The notes: generated by a model not told the origin, from the letters alone. DNA of 45,250 nucleotides from an uncultured Alphaproteobacteria bacterium (GCA_905234185.1 CAJOGC010000007.1:1-45250), one strand, 5' to 3'; numbered from the stretch's first letter, positions 9,106 to 17,024 are shown. A program made the numbers and translations.

Positions 9106-9504
9106 ATGAAAAAAGTTATGTTTATGCCTGTTTTATTGGCTTTGGCGGCGTGCGGTGGCGCGTCAAATATTAATGAGGACAAGGTGTTTTTTGCATTCGA
9201 TTCGGCCGAATTAACATCTGGCGCAACAAATGACCTTAAATCACAAGCCACATATATGAAAAAAAATAAAGACATTAATGTCGTGCTTGAGGGCCATTGC
9301 GACGAACGTGGTTCAACCGAGTATAACTTGGCTTTGGGCGCATTGCGTGCTGGGAATGCCGCACACGTTTTGTTAAAGGAAGGCATCGAACCAGAACGAG
9401 TTCATACCATTTCTTATGGCAAGGAAAATCCACAATATCCCGGTACCGGCGAAGCGATTTGGGCAAAAAACAGAAATGTCACGACCAAAGTCAAAACAAA
9501 ATAA
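9106..9504 (+). CDS. pal: Peptidoglycan-associated lipoprotein Pal
   Basis: Pal anchors the outer membrane to peptidoglycan and works with TolB in the Tol-Pal envelope-constriction system. The 132-residue product has a lipoprotein signal with lipobox LAAC (Cys16), then a VFFAFDSAEL strand and an OmpA-like peptidoglycan-binding domain. The diaminopimelate-binding motif is visible as EGHCDERGSTEYNLALGALR (about residues 62-81), and the core ends NRNVTTKVK. The start at 9106 is preferred because AAAGGA precedes it and the lipoprotein signal begins there. It is slightly shorter than many Pal proteins because the linker is brief. The gene stands alone between its own promoter and terminator. tolB is about 5 kb away on the other strand rather than adjacent as in most proteobacteria, and tolQRA are not in the window. 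Confidence 0.93.
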   Translation: MKKVMFMPVLLALAACGGASNINEDKVFFAFDSAELTSGATNDLKSQATYMKKNKDINVVLEGHCDERGSTEYNLALGALRAGNAAHVLLKEGIEPERVHTISYGKENPQYPGTGEAIWAKNRNVTTKVKTK

Positions 9505-9505
9505 T

Positions 9506-9534
9506 AAAATCGCCCAGTTGGGCGATTTTTCTTT
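9506..9534 (+). terminator. Terminator after pal
   Basis: A perfect stem AAAATCGCCC / GGGCGATTTT with a 4-base loop is followed by a T-rich tract, immediately after the pal stop codon. Confidence 0.85.
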
Positions 9535-9544
9535 GTTAATTTTC

Positions 9545-9574
9545 TTGCACAACGCGCATATTTTTTACTACTAT
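9545..9574 (+). promoter_or_regulatory. ftsE promoter, probably giving a leaderless mRNA
   Basis: TTGCAC (9545-9550) and TACTAT (9569-9574) are 18 bases apart. The ftsE ATG begins only 10 bases after the -10 box, and no Shine-Dalgarno sequence lies between. Transcription should start about 3-5 bases before the ATG. Confidence 0.5.
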
Positions 9575-9584
9575 TATCCATACC

Positions 9585-10367
9585 ATGGAAGAAAAGACAA
9601 TTATATCTTTTGCGAATGTCGCCGCGGCATATAATACCACGACCGAGGTTTTAACCGATGTATCTTTCAATATAAGCAGTGGCGCATTCTACTTTTTATC
9701 TGGCGCATCTGGGGCCGGAAAAACCACATTATTACGATTGATTTATCAATTACACAAACCGTTGCGCGGGCAAATTAAATTATTTGGGCAAAATACCGCC
9801 GAAATGTCGCGCGATGAAATTGCGAATCTGCACCATAAAATGGCGATTGTTTTCCAAGAATATTCATTACTGTCACACATGACGGTATTCGATAATGTTG
9901 CCCTGCCCCTGCGGGTGCGTGGCATTTCCGAATCGAAAGTAAAAAAACTTGTGGCCAAGGTTCTGGATTGGGTTGGTCTTGGCAAATATGCCGATGTCCG
10001 TCCAATGGAACTGTCGGGCGGTCAACAACAGCGCGTTTCTGTAGCGCGTGCAATTATCATTCAACCGGCTATATTACTTGCGGATGAACCAACGGGAAAT
10101 CTGGACGATGACAATGCGTCGCGTTTAATGGAACTGTTTATCCAGATGAATAAATTATTTGGCACCACAATTATTCTTGCGACCCATAACAGAAAACTTA
10201 TGGAAACATACAAATTTCCGGTGATACATGTCGAAAATCATCGTGTTGGATTTGTTGGCAAATCGCAAAATGCGACCCCGGACCCCAAAAAGGTGTGGAA
10301 GGGTCCGACACCAAAAAACTATTTTACTGAACTATCTAAACAATTTGATAAAATTGGAAACGCATAG
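9585..10367 (+). CDS. ftsE: Cell-division ATP-binding protein FtsE
   Basis: This is the cytoplasmic ATPase of the FtsEX complex, which couples the divisome to control of peptidoglycan hydrolases. The 260-residue product has a Walker A GASGAGKT (about 40-47), a Q-loop in VFQEYSLL, the ABC signature LSGGQQQR, Walker B ILLADEPTGNLD and an H-loop ATHN. Family members are usually about 220-230 residues. Here about 35 extra C-terminal residues (KKVWKGPTPKNYFTELSKQF) form a charged tail. The ftsX start codon follows the stop directly, so the two are co-transcribed and probably translationally coupled. No ribosome-binding site precedes the ATG, which sits almost at the predicted transcription start. 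Confidence 0.92.
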   Translation: MEEKTIISFANVAAAYNTTTEVLTDVSFNISSGAFYFLSGASGAGKTTLLRLIYQLHKPLRGQIKLFGQNTAEMSRDEIANLHHKMAIVFQEYSLLSHMTVFDNVALPLRVRGISESKVKKLVAKVLDWVGLGKYADVRPMELSGGQQQRVSVARAIIIQPAILLADEPTGNLDDDNASRLMELFIQMNKLFGTTIILATHNRKLMETYKFPVIHVENHRVGFVGKSQNATPDPKKVWKGPTPKNYFTELSKQFDKIGNA

Positions 10368-11204
10368 ATGAAACGTTCTACGGTATTTTCACTGGTCCGC
10401 GAGCAATCCGTTTTTATGACGGCAATCGTGTCGTTGTTAACATTTCTTGCGGTAATGGCACTTGGAATTGCGATTTCAATTGGTACCGGCGTTTCGCGTT
10501 GGAATACGCAATGGGATTTATCCGCAACGATCCAGGTCACAAACCCGAAAAACGAATCGGATGTAGAAAAGATTTTAACCGCGAATACCGCAAAAATTGC
10601 AACCATTAACGAAATCAGTAATGATGAAATGTTGCGATTGATGCGCCCATGGGTTTCTGGTGGTGGCGTACTTAAAAATTACTTACCAAAAATGTGGGAT
10701 GTTAAATTCAGAACCGAATCAGATTTACAAGAAATTTCGGATAAAATCGCGCCACTGGGGCGCGTTCTGACCCATGCGGACGCATTACAGACACCTATAT
10801 CTGCTGGTTGGAAAATGATTATGATTGCTGGATTGGTTTTGGCATTAACACTTGGGGCGATTACCTTGTGTATTTCATACATTGCACGAAATACCGCAAT
10901 GTTGCACAAACGTGAACTAGAAATATTAAATCAGATTGGTGCAACTGATTCGTTTATTGCCCGCCAGATGCAAATTATTGTTGCCCGTATTTGTATTATC
11001 GCGTGTTTTGGTGGATTTGTTGTTGCGGTTCCCGTACTACTTTTAATAATATCATCTGCACATTCGGCGCGTATTGGATTAATGGCGATGCTGGCACTAG
11101 GCAGCAGTGGGTGGATTTGTTTATGTTTATTACCGATTGCGATAACTATTTTTGCGTTGTGGATGACGCGTCGTACAACAATCACAATATTGAAAAAAGA
11201 ATAA
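10368..11204 (+). CDS. ftsX: Cell-division permease-like protein FtsX
   Basis: FtsX is the membrane partner of FtsE. It has a cytoplasmic N-terminus, one transmembrane segment, a periplasmic loop, then three more transmembrane segments. In this 278-residue protein the first segment is about residues 18-40 (TAIVSLLTFLAVMALGIAIS). The extracytoplasmic loop contains LSATIQVTNPKNESDVEKI, a ferredoxin-like fold seen in FtsX. The later segments are around 145-170, 200-225 and 235-260. It begins immediately after ftsE, and its TAA stop overlaps the next ATG by one base (TAATG), so ftsE-ftsX-ydcF form one tight operon. Sequence is poorly conserved in this family; identification rests on topology, length and position after ftsE. 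Confidence 0.88.
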   Translation: MKRSTVFSLVREQSVFMTAIVSLLTFLAVMALGIAISIGTGVSRWNTQWDLSATIQVTNPKNESDVEKILTANTAKIATINEISNDEMLRLMRPWVSGGGVLKNYLPKMWDVKFRTESDLQEISDKIAPLGRVLTHADALQTPISAGWKMIMIAGLVLALTLGAITLCISYIARNTAMLHKRELEILNQIGATDSFIARQMQIIVARICIIACFGGFVVAVPVLLLIISSAHSARIGLMAMLALGSSGWICLCLLPIAITIFALWMTRRTTITILKKE

Positions 11205-11716
11205 TGAAGTTTTTAACCCCATCTTTTGTGGCGCTTGGGCTATTTGTCATTGGTGGCATGTTGTTCAAATCATACGCCCCACATTCATGTGGTGAAATTA
11301 TGCCGGATGATGCATTATTCGTATTGACCGGCGATGTTCGCCGCATTCCGTTCGCAATGCGAATGGTTCGGCAATATCCCGCAACAGATGTATATGTAAT
11401 TGGTGCAGGTGCTGCGGATGCTGCGGCGGACGCGGCTCATCCTGTGCTAATTGAATCAGAATCTAAATCAACATATCAAAACGCGATGGCGATTCGGAAA
11501 ATTGTCGACCAAACGGGCCTGGATCGAATCGTTCTTGTCACAACCGAAGACCACATGAATCGCGCAGAATATCTGGTGCGACACGAATTACCAGAAACAG
11601 AAATTGTGGTATGTCCGGCAACACTGTATGGAATGCCTGCAACCAAACGATTGGAACGTTGGACAACGGAATACATAAAATATTTGGTCACACTAATCGG
11701 AATTAAAGAGGGTTAA
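11204..11716 (+). CDS. YdcF-like DUF218 membrane-anchored protein
   Basis: This 170-residue protein has an N-terminal membrane anchor (about 5-22, LTPSFVALGLFVIGGMLF) and a DUF218/YdcF fold facing the periplasm. Family features visible are DDALFVLTGDVRRIPFAMRM (a strand followed by a glycine turn and helix), VYVIGAG, the ESKSTYQNAMAI helix with the conserved S-T-x-x-N, and VLVTTEDHMNRAEYLV. E. coli YdcF binds S-adenosylmethionine, and relatives act on cell-envelope or vancomycin-resistance phenotypes; the precise role is unknown. The start at 11204 is fixed by the one-base TAATG overlap with ftsX. In alphaproteobacteria this gene commonly sits between ftsX and plsC, as here. Confidence 0.8.
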   Translation: MKFLTPSFVALGLFVIGGMLFKSYAPHSCGEIMPDDALFVLTGDVRRIPFAMRMVRQYPATDVYVIGAGAADAAADAAHPVLIESESKSTYQNAMAIRKIVDQTGLDRIVLVTTEDHMNRAEYLVRHELPETEIVVCPATLYGMPATKRLERWTTEYIKYLVTLIGIKEG

Positions 11717-11717
11717 A

Positions 11718-12425
11718 ATGTTAAGAACAATAATTTTCAAACTTGCATCGGCAATTCATTTTGTTTTATGGGCCCCGATAATCTTGGTCGGACTGGTAAA
11801 TGTCCGGCTGAATAATTTTTTGGTAATTACTTGCGCACGCGGGCTTGGTTTGCTGGCTCGTATTATTTGTGGGGTAAAATATGTTGTTCACTTTCCACCA
11901 ACCGAAGAAAATGGTATTCCAATGCTGCCCAACGGAAATTACCGCTTCGATGGCAAGGCGATTATTGCATCAAAACACATGTCATTGCTGGAAATTATCG
12001 TCTTGGCACACATCGTGCCAAATGCATTTTTTATATGCAAACGTGAAATCATGTGGTTTCCGATTTATGGTTGGGCATTTTGGCGTATGGGCCTGCAACC
12101 GGTAAATCGCTCACGCGGACGCACGAATATGAAAAAATTGGAACGCGATGTTGCAAAAAAAATTATGAACGGTCGCACATTAATTATTTTCCCAGAGGGT
12201 ACGCGTGTTAAACCGGGCAACAAAGCCCCCCTGCGCCGCGGATTATTGTTTCTGGCACATGAATTGCGGTTGCCGATTTTGCCAGTTGGAACAGATTCGG
12301 GACTTTATTGGCCAAAACGTGGAAAAATGACCGCCGGCACCGCTAACATATATTTTGAACCAATGTTGCCTTGTAATGCTTCTTTAGAAGAAATAAGCGA
12401 TGCTATCAACCGCCACAGCGCATAA
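11718..12425 (+). CDS. plsC: 1-acyl-sn-glycerol-3-phosphate acyltransferase PlsC
   Basis: PlsC adds the second acyl chain to lysophosphatidic acid to make phosphatidic acid at the inner membrane. The 235-residue product has an N-terminal hydrophobic helix (about 10-30), the catalytic motif as KHMSLLE (the His-x4-Asp box with Glu in the acidic position, seen in some alphaproteobacterial relatives), FFICKREIMW, GLQPVNRSRG, the substrate-binding FPEGTR motif, and a PILPVGTDSG strand. It starts 2 bases after the ydcF stop, with GAGGG as ribosome-binding site. Phospholipid genes plsY (36.1 kb) and pgsA (26.8 kb) also occur in the window, together covering most of the route from glycerol-3-phosphate to phosphatidylglycerol phosphate. 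Confidence 0.9.
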   Translation: MLRTIIFKLASAIHFVLWAPIILVGLVNVRLNNFLVITCARGLGLLARIICGVKYVVHFPPTEENGIPMLPNGNYRFDGKAIIASKHMSLLEIIVLAHIVPNAFFICKREIMWFPIYGWAFWRMGLQPVNRSRGRTNMKKLERDVAKKIMNGRTLIIFPEGTRVKPGNKAPLRRGLLFLAHELRLPILPVGTDSGLYWPKRGKMTAGTANIYFEPMLPCNASLEEISDAINRHSA

Positions 12426-12511
12426 CTAGTGATCAGTGTTAGTGGTTAGTGACCAGTAAAAAACCGCCAGAACTGGCGGTTTCACTAACCACTATTACTA
12501 ACAACTAACCA
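12426..12511. terminator. Bidirectional terminator flanked by inverted TTAGTG-rich arms
   Basis: A stem AACCGCCAG (12462-12470) / CTGGCGGTT (12473-12481) serves both converging genes. It is bracketed by a perfect 13-bp inverted repeat, TAGTGGTTAGTGA (12440-12452) and its complement (12482-12494), with further TTAGTG-type units on each side. Each arm reads TTAGTG in the sense strand of the gene it follows (plsC on plus, the thermonuclease-like gene on minus). Confidence 0.8.
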
Positions 12512-12922
12512 CTAATTATCACACCACCCTGCTCTTTTACCACCGTTGTATGGTCGGCCATGTTTTTCATTTATTAACACCCGTCCAACATCGCGCCCGT
12601 CGGACAAAATCACATTGGCATCGATTCGGCCAAGGTATTTATCGTCTTTGATATTTTTCAATTCAACAACTGTTCCACGTGGAATCAAATTCCGTAACCG
12701 GTCGCGCGCCGCATTTGCACGACGAATTTCCGTTTCGCATTCGCCATGCATTTCTGGCGTATCAATATTAATTAGACGCACCCGAACATTAACATCCGCG
12801 CCATCACCAACATGTGCAACCGCGTTAAAAGTGTCCCCATCCACAACATAATCAACCGTCGCCGGCATCGCATATAATGCAAACGGAAATAAAATCAAAA
12901 AAGACGCTATCCACAACTTCAT
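12512..12922 (-). CDS. Exported thermonuclease-like (SNase) protein
   Basis: This is a 136-residue secreted nuclease of the staphylococcal nuclease family. It has a signal peptide (MKLWIASFLILFPFALYA) followed by one SNase OB-fold. The key residues are all present: Asp30 in VVDGDT, Arg49/Asp54/Glu57 in RLINIDTPE, and Arg99 in KYLGRIDANV. This suggests an active Ca-dependent phosphodiesterase working in the periplasm or outside the cell. Its ATG overlaps the stop of the ABC transporter gene by four bases (12919-12922), so the two are translationally coupled. Its stop codon TAG is itself part of a TTAGTG-rich 3' module leading into the shared terminator. A role in scavenging nucleic acids is possible but not shown. 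Confidence 0.85.
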   Translation of the reverse strand: MKLWIASFLILFPFALYAMPATVDYVVDGDTFNAVAHVGDGADVNVRVRLINIDTPEMHGECETEIRRANAARDRLRNLIPRGTVVELKNIKDDKYLGRIDANVILSDGRDVGRVLINEKHGRPYNGGKRAGWCDN

Positions 12923-14670
12923 CCAATAAATCCGTTAGTTTGCATATCCCATAATTTTTTATATGCCCCACCCCGCCGCAGCAACGCACTATGTGACCCA
13001 GATTCGACGATGCGCCCATGCGACATTACAACGATTCGATCCATATTACGCAGTGTGGATAAACGGTGGGCTATTGCGATGGTCGTCTTTTTATGCATAA
13101 CCATTTTTAACGACTTTTGGATAAACAATTCGTTTTGGGAATCCAGCGCAGATGTCGCCTCGTCTAATATCAAAATCGGCGCATTTTTAAGCAATGCACG
13201 TGCAATCGCGATACGCTGACGCTGACCACCCGACAATTTAATTCCGCGATTTCCAACCAGTGTATCATAACCATTCGGCAACGATTTGATGAAGTCATGT
13301 ATATGTGCGCGCTTCGCCGCCGTAATAACATCGGAGCGCGACGCGTTCGGGCGCGCATAACGAATATTTTCCAATACCGTTCGATTAAACAGTACCGACT
13401 CTTGCGGGACAAATGAAATATTTTGACGCAACGAATTCTGTTTCACATCACGAATATCGGTTCCATTAACCAGCACCGCACCACCGTTCACGTCATACAT
13501 ACGCAACACCAAACTGCACAGCGTTGATTTACCCGCCCCCGACAAACCAATAAGTCCGATTTTTTCACCCGGTTTAATATGAAGATTAAAGTTTTTCAAC
13601 ACCCCACGGTCGCCATAGGAAAACGACACATTTTCAAAATCGATTTCCGGCGCACCACGCAATTTCATATTTTTTGCATTTGGTTTATCAGCAACTTTGA
13701 TAGCGGCATTAAGTTTATCCCACGCAACACCCGCGATAGCCGATGCTTCGGAGTATTCCTGAATTAACTTATTCATTCTGGTAAATGATGATGTAATCGA
13801 ATTAAATGCCGCCAGTACAAATGCAACATCGGATATATTCATTTGTCCCCGATATATAAGCATCACACTTAACAAAATCACGCACACTTCCGCCACATTT
13901 GCGACAATGTTGTATGGCACCCAACGAATTCGATCCAAATATTCCTGTTTTTGAAACAGAAGCATCGCGGGTTTTCGTGCTTCATATAAATATTGCGCTT
14001 CGTATTCACCATTACCATTTTGTTTTACATTCAATGCATTATCAAAACCATCTGTCCGAATTCCAGACCATTTTGCGATTGCTAATTTATGTTCACGCCG
14101 TGTTTTGTTTACTGGCTTTAACCTAAAATATTGCCACACAACACTGATAATGCCGTTGGTCAATGTTATCAACAGAATCCATATATTTATTCGCAACATT
14201 ATTCCAACGATGGTCAAAAACCCAAATCCCACACCAATAAAGTTAGACCAAAATTTATATGTCATTACTTGTTGTTGCGAAGAAACGTCCTGGGCCCACG
14301 ATAATAACTGACCGGAAGGATTATTAATAAAATATTGTCCATCGTTTTGAAATATGCGCTGGGTTAACAACATATTTTTATACGCATTAACCCGTTCTAT
14401 GTAATGCCCCTTGGCAACAGATTCCACGACATCGACCAATAATAACGATGTATACAAGCAAAACAAGCCCAATACTACACAAATTATGTATCCGAAATTT
14501 GATAAATTATTATTATCAAAAATTGAGAAAATAAACTTATTACTCAAAGGATAAATTGCGATATTTGCAATCGACACCAACACCCCCGACAGGAACATCG
14601 TCCCAAAAAATAATGGGAACTTTTTCACAATTAACCAGTAAAATCCGCGAACCGTTTTTGGAAACGTCAT
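12919..14670 (-). CDS. ABC exporter, fused membrane and ATPase domains (ABCB/MsbA type)
   Basis: This is a 583-residue half-transporter that should work as a homodimer. The N-terminal half has six predicted membrane helices (for example FFGTMFLSGVLVSIANIAIYP near 20-40 and VAEVCVILLSVMLIY near 260-280). The C-terminal ATPase has Walker A GLSGAGKST, Q-loop FVPQES, signature LSGGQRQR, Walker B LILDEATSALD and H-loop IAHRLST. The substrate cannot be told from sequence; relatives export lipids, peptides or drugs. AGGCGGAGAG precedes the ATG. The next gene upstream on this strand is tolB, 21 bases away, and the thermonuclease-like gene overlaps its 3' end. The three could be one envelope/secretion operon. 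It is not clearly MsbA itself. Confidence 0.88.
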   Translation of the reverse strand: MTFPKTVRGFYWLIVKKFPLFFGTMFLSGVLVSIANIAIYPLSNKFIFSIFDNNNLSNFGYIICVVLGLFCLYTSLLLVDVVESVAKGHYIERVNAYKNMLLTQRIFQNDGQYFINNPSGQLLSWAQDVSSQQQVMTYKFWSNFIGVGFGFLTIVGIMLRINIWILLITLTNGIISVVWQYFRLKPVNKTRREHKLAIAKWSGIRTDGFDNALNVKQNGNGEYEAQYLYEARKPAMLLFQKQEYLDRIRWVPYNIVANVAEVCVILLSVMLIYRGQMNISDVAFVLAAFNSITSSFTRMNKLIQEYSEASAIAGVAWDKLNAAIKVADKPNAKNMKLRGAPEIDFENVSFSYGDRGVLKNFNLHIKPGEKIGLIGLSGAGKSTLCSLVLRMYDVNGGAVLVNGTDIRDVKQNSLRQNISFVPQESVLFNRTVLENIRYARPNASRSDVITAAKRAHIHDFIKSLPNGYDTLVGNRGIKLSGGQRQRIAIARALLKNAPILILDEATSALDSQNELFIQKSLKMVMHKKTTIAIAHRLSTLRNMDRIVVMSHGRIVESGSHSALLRRGGAYKKLWDMQTNGFIG

Positions 14671-14691
14671 CTCTCCGCCTTTTCTATTTTC

Positions 14692-16011
14692 CTACATCAA
14701 CCGTGGGGACCAGGTGGGTTCAAGGCCATTAACATCATCCGGCAAATCAATGTCGTAAATATTTTGCCCGGTGATATCAACACTACGAATATGGCTTATG
14801 CGTTCAATATCATCCGACGCGCGTTCTGTTTCATAGTAAACAATCCGGCGCGATCCCGGCGCCCATGACGGCGCCTCCATAAACCAGCCACCGGCCAAAA
14901 TCTTTTCGTTACGCCCACGCGGATCCATAATCCCGACATAGAATGTATCATCGGCAATTTTCGTAAATGCGATAAACTTACCATCCGGGGACCATGCCGG
15001 TGTGGCATAACGCCCCGCCCCATATGTGATACGTTCTTCGGCCAATGTATCCAAATCCAACACATGAATCTGTTGACGCCCCGAACGGTCGGAATTAAAC
15101 GCTAACTTTTTACCGTCCGGGGAATAAGACGGACTGGTATTAATCGAATTGCCAAATGTCAATTGGCGCAGTGTTTTATTTTCAATATCATATTCATATA
15201 TATGTGTAATACCGTCCTTGACCAACGACAACGCAATCTTTTTTCCGTCTGGCGAAAAACGTGGTGCAAAGTTCATGCCACCGAATTGCCCCAGTCTGCG
15301 CTGTTCACCGGTATCCAAATCCAATGACCAAACCATAGGATCATCATCACGATAGGACAAAAATACAATTGTTTGCATATTCGGTGAAAAGTGTGGCGAC
15401 ATAACAAAGGTCTTTTCGTCGGACAGATACCGCATGCCATACCCATCATAGTCCATAATTGCCATGCGTTTTACACGACGATGCACAGGCCCCGTTTCGG
15501 CAATGAACACTATTTGCGTATCAAAGTACCCCGTTTCCCCAGTCAGACGTTCATAAATCGCGTCCGCCATAATGTGGGCCATACGCCGCACCGATTTTTT
15601 AGACGCAACCAAACTTTGCGCTTCTATCTGTTCGGTGCCATTTATATCCCAAACAAAAAATTCTAATTTATATTGTCCGTTTTTTTCCAAATTCATTCGT
15701 GCCTGGACCAGGACCTGGGTCTTGATCGCCATCCACGATTTAAAGTTCGGCATCTCGCCCATTTTTACATATTCAGGAAACGCGTCATGCGATACAATAC
15801 GAAAGAGCCCCGTGCGTTTAAGGTCGCTTTCCACCACTTCGCGTATCACTTTTGCATCCGACGATGACACCCCCGACCCGGTTTCAAACTTCTGAACCGC
15901 GATTGATGTTGGGTCCAATGCCCCCGCAACAATATCAACCTTTAATTCCGCATGTGCGGACAACACGAACGCGAAGCAAATCGCGAACACCGCAAACATT
16001 TTCTTAAGCAT
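14692..16011 (-). CDS. tolB: Tol-Pal system beta-propeller protein TolB
   Basis: TolB is the periplasmic partner of Pal in the Tol system. The 439-residue product has a signal peptide (MLKKMFAVFAICFAFVLSAH, to AHA), an N-terminal alpha/beta domain (about 25-170), and a six-bladed propeller. The blades show as repeated phrases: FSPDGKKIAL, YSPDGKKLAFNSDRSGRQQ, WSPDGKFIAFTK, WAPGSRRIVYY and the final EPTWSPRLM. The start at 16011 is chosen because GGAAGAAAT precedes it and the signal peptide starts there; longer in-frame starts upstream lack these. Length matches the family. It precedes the ABC exporter gene on the same strand. Unlike the usual tolQRAB-pal order, pal is at 9.1 kb on the opposite strand. 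Confidence 0.93.
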   Translation of the reverse strand: MLKKMFAVFAICFAFVLSAHAELKVDIVAGALDPTSIAVQKFETGSGVSSSDAKVIREVVESDLKRTGLFRIVSHDAFPEYVKMGEMPNFKSWMAIKTQVLVQARMNLEKNGQYKLEFFVWDINGTEQIEAQSLVASKKSVRRMAHIMADAIYERLTGETGYFDTQIVFIAETGPVHRRVKRMAIMDYDGYGMRYLSDEKTFVMSPHFSPNMQTIVFLSYRDDDPMVWSLDLDTGEQRRLGQFGGMNFAPRFSPDGKKIALSLVKDGITHIYEYDIENKTLRQLTFGNSINTSPSYSPDGKKLAFNSDRSGRQQIHVLDLDTLAEERITYGAGRYATPAWSPDGKFIAFTKIADDTFYVGIMDPRGRNEKILAGGWFMEAPSWAPGSRRIVYYETERASDDIERISHIRSVDITGQNIYDIDLPDDVNGLEPTWSPRLM

Positions 16012-16088
16012 ATTTCTTCCTTCCTTATGATAACAAGACAAGCACATTGTAAACATACCAATAATAAAAAGCAAAGACAATTTAGGAT

Positions 16089-16164
16089 TTCTGATTGGAC
16101 GGTTCTTAATATTTGTATTCTTAAGCACTGTACAATCATAAATCAGAAATCAGCAATCAGAAAT
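16089..16164. repeat. AATCAG direct repeats and distant inverted partner upstream of tolB
   Basis: Short tandem units of the form AATCAGAA / AATCAGC occur at about 16140-16164. A complementary TTTCTGATT at 16089-16097 could pair with them across about 50 bases. The 287-base stretch between tolB and the next gene otherwise holds only the promoter of the ribbon-helix-helix gene and weak tolB promoter candidates (for example TTGCTT, 17 bases, TACAAT on the minus strand). No gene is seen in it. Confidence 0.4.
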
Positions 16165-16209
16165 ATTTACATCGGCCCACACCACCGCCATCACACCCGT
16201 CGACACAAC

Positions 16210-16253
16210 TGTATTTATATTTGTATTGACAATTGTAAATACATTGATATAGT
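16210..16253 (+). promoter_or_regulatory. Promoter and possible operator of the RHH gene
   Basis: Consensus TTGACA (16226-16231) and TATAGT (16248-16253) are 16 bases apart. An inverted repeat, TGTATTT (16210-16216) with AAATACA (16237-16243), spans the -35 box, and an 8-base palindrome ACAATTGT lies at 16229-16236. This fits autoregulation by the small ribbon-helix-helix protein downstream, which is inference. Confidence 0.5.
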
Positions 16254-16298
16254 CAGTTGTAATCACGGTTGTATTGTTTAATGTATAGGGGTGTGTCC

Positions 16299-16520
16299 AT
16301 GCCAAATGTTATGCAGCAATTATTCATTATGAATATAGAAGCATTGCTTCGTGAATATGCCGCGTACAAAACATTTAACAAATCCGACTGTGTGATTAAT
16401 ATGCGTATTCCGAAACCCGTCTTGGACAAAATAAAACAACTGGCCGAGCAGCAACATGTCCCCTATCAATCACTTATCTCATCGGTTCTTTTTTCGTTAG
16501 CGAATGTAGAGGATAAATAG
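16299..16520 (+). CDS. Small ribbon-helix-helix (CopG/BrnA-antitoxin-like) protein
   Basis: This encodes 73 residues. The C-terminal half, CVINMRIPKPVLDKIKQLAE then HVPYQSLISSVL, has the strand-helix-helix pattern of CopG/MetJ-type DNA-binding proteins, and the wording is close to antitoxins of the BrnA/CopG class. The N-terminal part (MPNVMQQLFIMNIEALLREY) is helical and unassigned. The start at 16299 is chosen because AGGGG lies 8 bases upstream. An in-frame ATG at 16269 is possible but has no ribosome-binding site. No toxin-like gene lies next to it on either side, so it may be an orphan antitoxin or a stand-alone regulator. A palindromic stretch over its own promoter suggests self-repression. 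The gene ends in a TAG followed by a TTAGTG-type 3' module. Confidence 0.6.
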   Translation: MPNVMQQLFIMNIEALLREYAAYKTFNKSDCVINMRIPKPVLDKIKQLAEQQHVPYQSLISSVLFSLANVEDK

Positions 16521-16577
16521 TTATTAGTTATAAGTTGTTAGTGACCAGTAAAAAAAAACGCGACCGAATGGCCGCGT
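16521..16577. terminator. TTAGTG-type 3' module and terminator between convergent genes
   Basis: After the RHH stop codon comes TTATTAGTTATAAGTTG, then TTAGTGACCAGT, an A-run and a stem at 16559-16565 / 16570-16576. Read on the minus strand the stem pairs fully if one G-U is allowed, and it is followed by nine Ts. It is therefore a good terminator for the 16603-16953 gene and a weaker one for the RHH gene. Confidence 0.65.
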
Positions 16578-16602
16578 TTGTTATTGTGGTCGAAAAACTA
16601 AA

Positions 16603-16953
16603 TTACCATTGCAATAATTCTGGACAGCCCAGATAACTCTGTCCGCTGGCACTTAACAAGAAACGCAATACCAAACCAACACTGAACAACAAAATAAATC
16701 CAACCAGCAAACCAGAACCCTTGGTCTTCAAGTCATCTGTCTTCATGCTATCTGGTTTTGAAATATATCCCCACGCCCATCCAGCAATAATGAATGCCGC
16801 ACCGATAAAGCAAAATGTCTGCAACATTCTGAACACACCGCGCAAATCCGCGATAAATGTACAAATAGCCTTGTCATTAACCGCGGCGAATGCCGGACTT
16901 GCAACCATCATACCAACTATTGCCATATTGACTTTATTCATAATTTTTTTCAT
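16603..16953 (-). CDS. Small exported two-helix membrane protein, VirB2/TrbC-pilin-like
   Basis: This 116-residue protein has a signal peptide (MKKIMNKVNMAIVGMMVASP, cleaved near AFA), a short loop with one cysteine, and two membrane helices (about 41-64, FRMLQTFCFIGAAFIIAGWA, and about 80-100, GLLVGFILLFSVGLVLRFLL) joined by a charged loop (SKPDSMKTDDLKTKGS). That layout matches VirB2/TrbC conjugative pilins and other small type IV secretion subunits, but I see no diagnostic motif and no type IV secretion genes beside it. AGGGG precedes the ATG. It is flanked by its own terminator and a separate upstream gene, so it is probably monocistronic. Alternative: an unrelated small inner-membrane protein. 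Confidence 0.5.
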   Translation of the reverse strand: MKKIMNKVNMAIVGMMVASPAFAAVNDKAICTFIADLRGVFRMLQTFCFIGAAFIIAGWAWGYISKPDSMKTDDLKTKGSGLLVGFILLFSVGLVLRFLLSASGQSYLGCPELLQW

Positions 16954-17024
16954 AGGAATCCCCTTTCTGTTTATTTATTGTAAGTTAATTTTACCACAAA
17001 AAAAAGAATTATTCAAATATAAAA

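Noticed and set aside
10991..11203. Longer N-terminus for the YdcF-like protein reaching into ftsX
   Set aside because: The TAATG overlap at 11202-11206 and the membrane anchor starting at 11204 give a better start.
11718..12425. Glu instead of Asp in the PlsC His-x4-Asp box as evidence of inactivation
   Set aside because: Glu at this position occurs in active-looking alphaproteobacterial relatives and the FPEGTR motif is intact.
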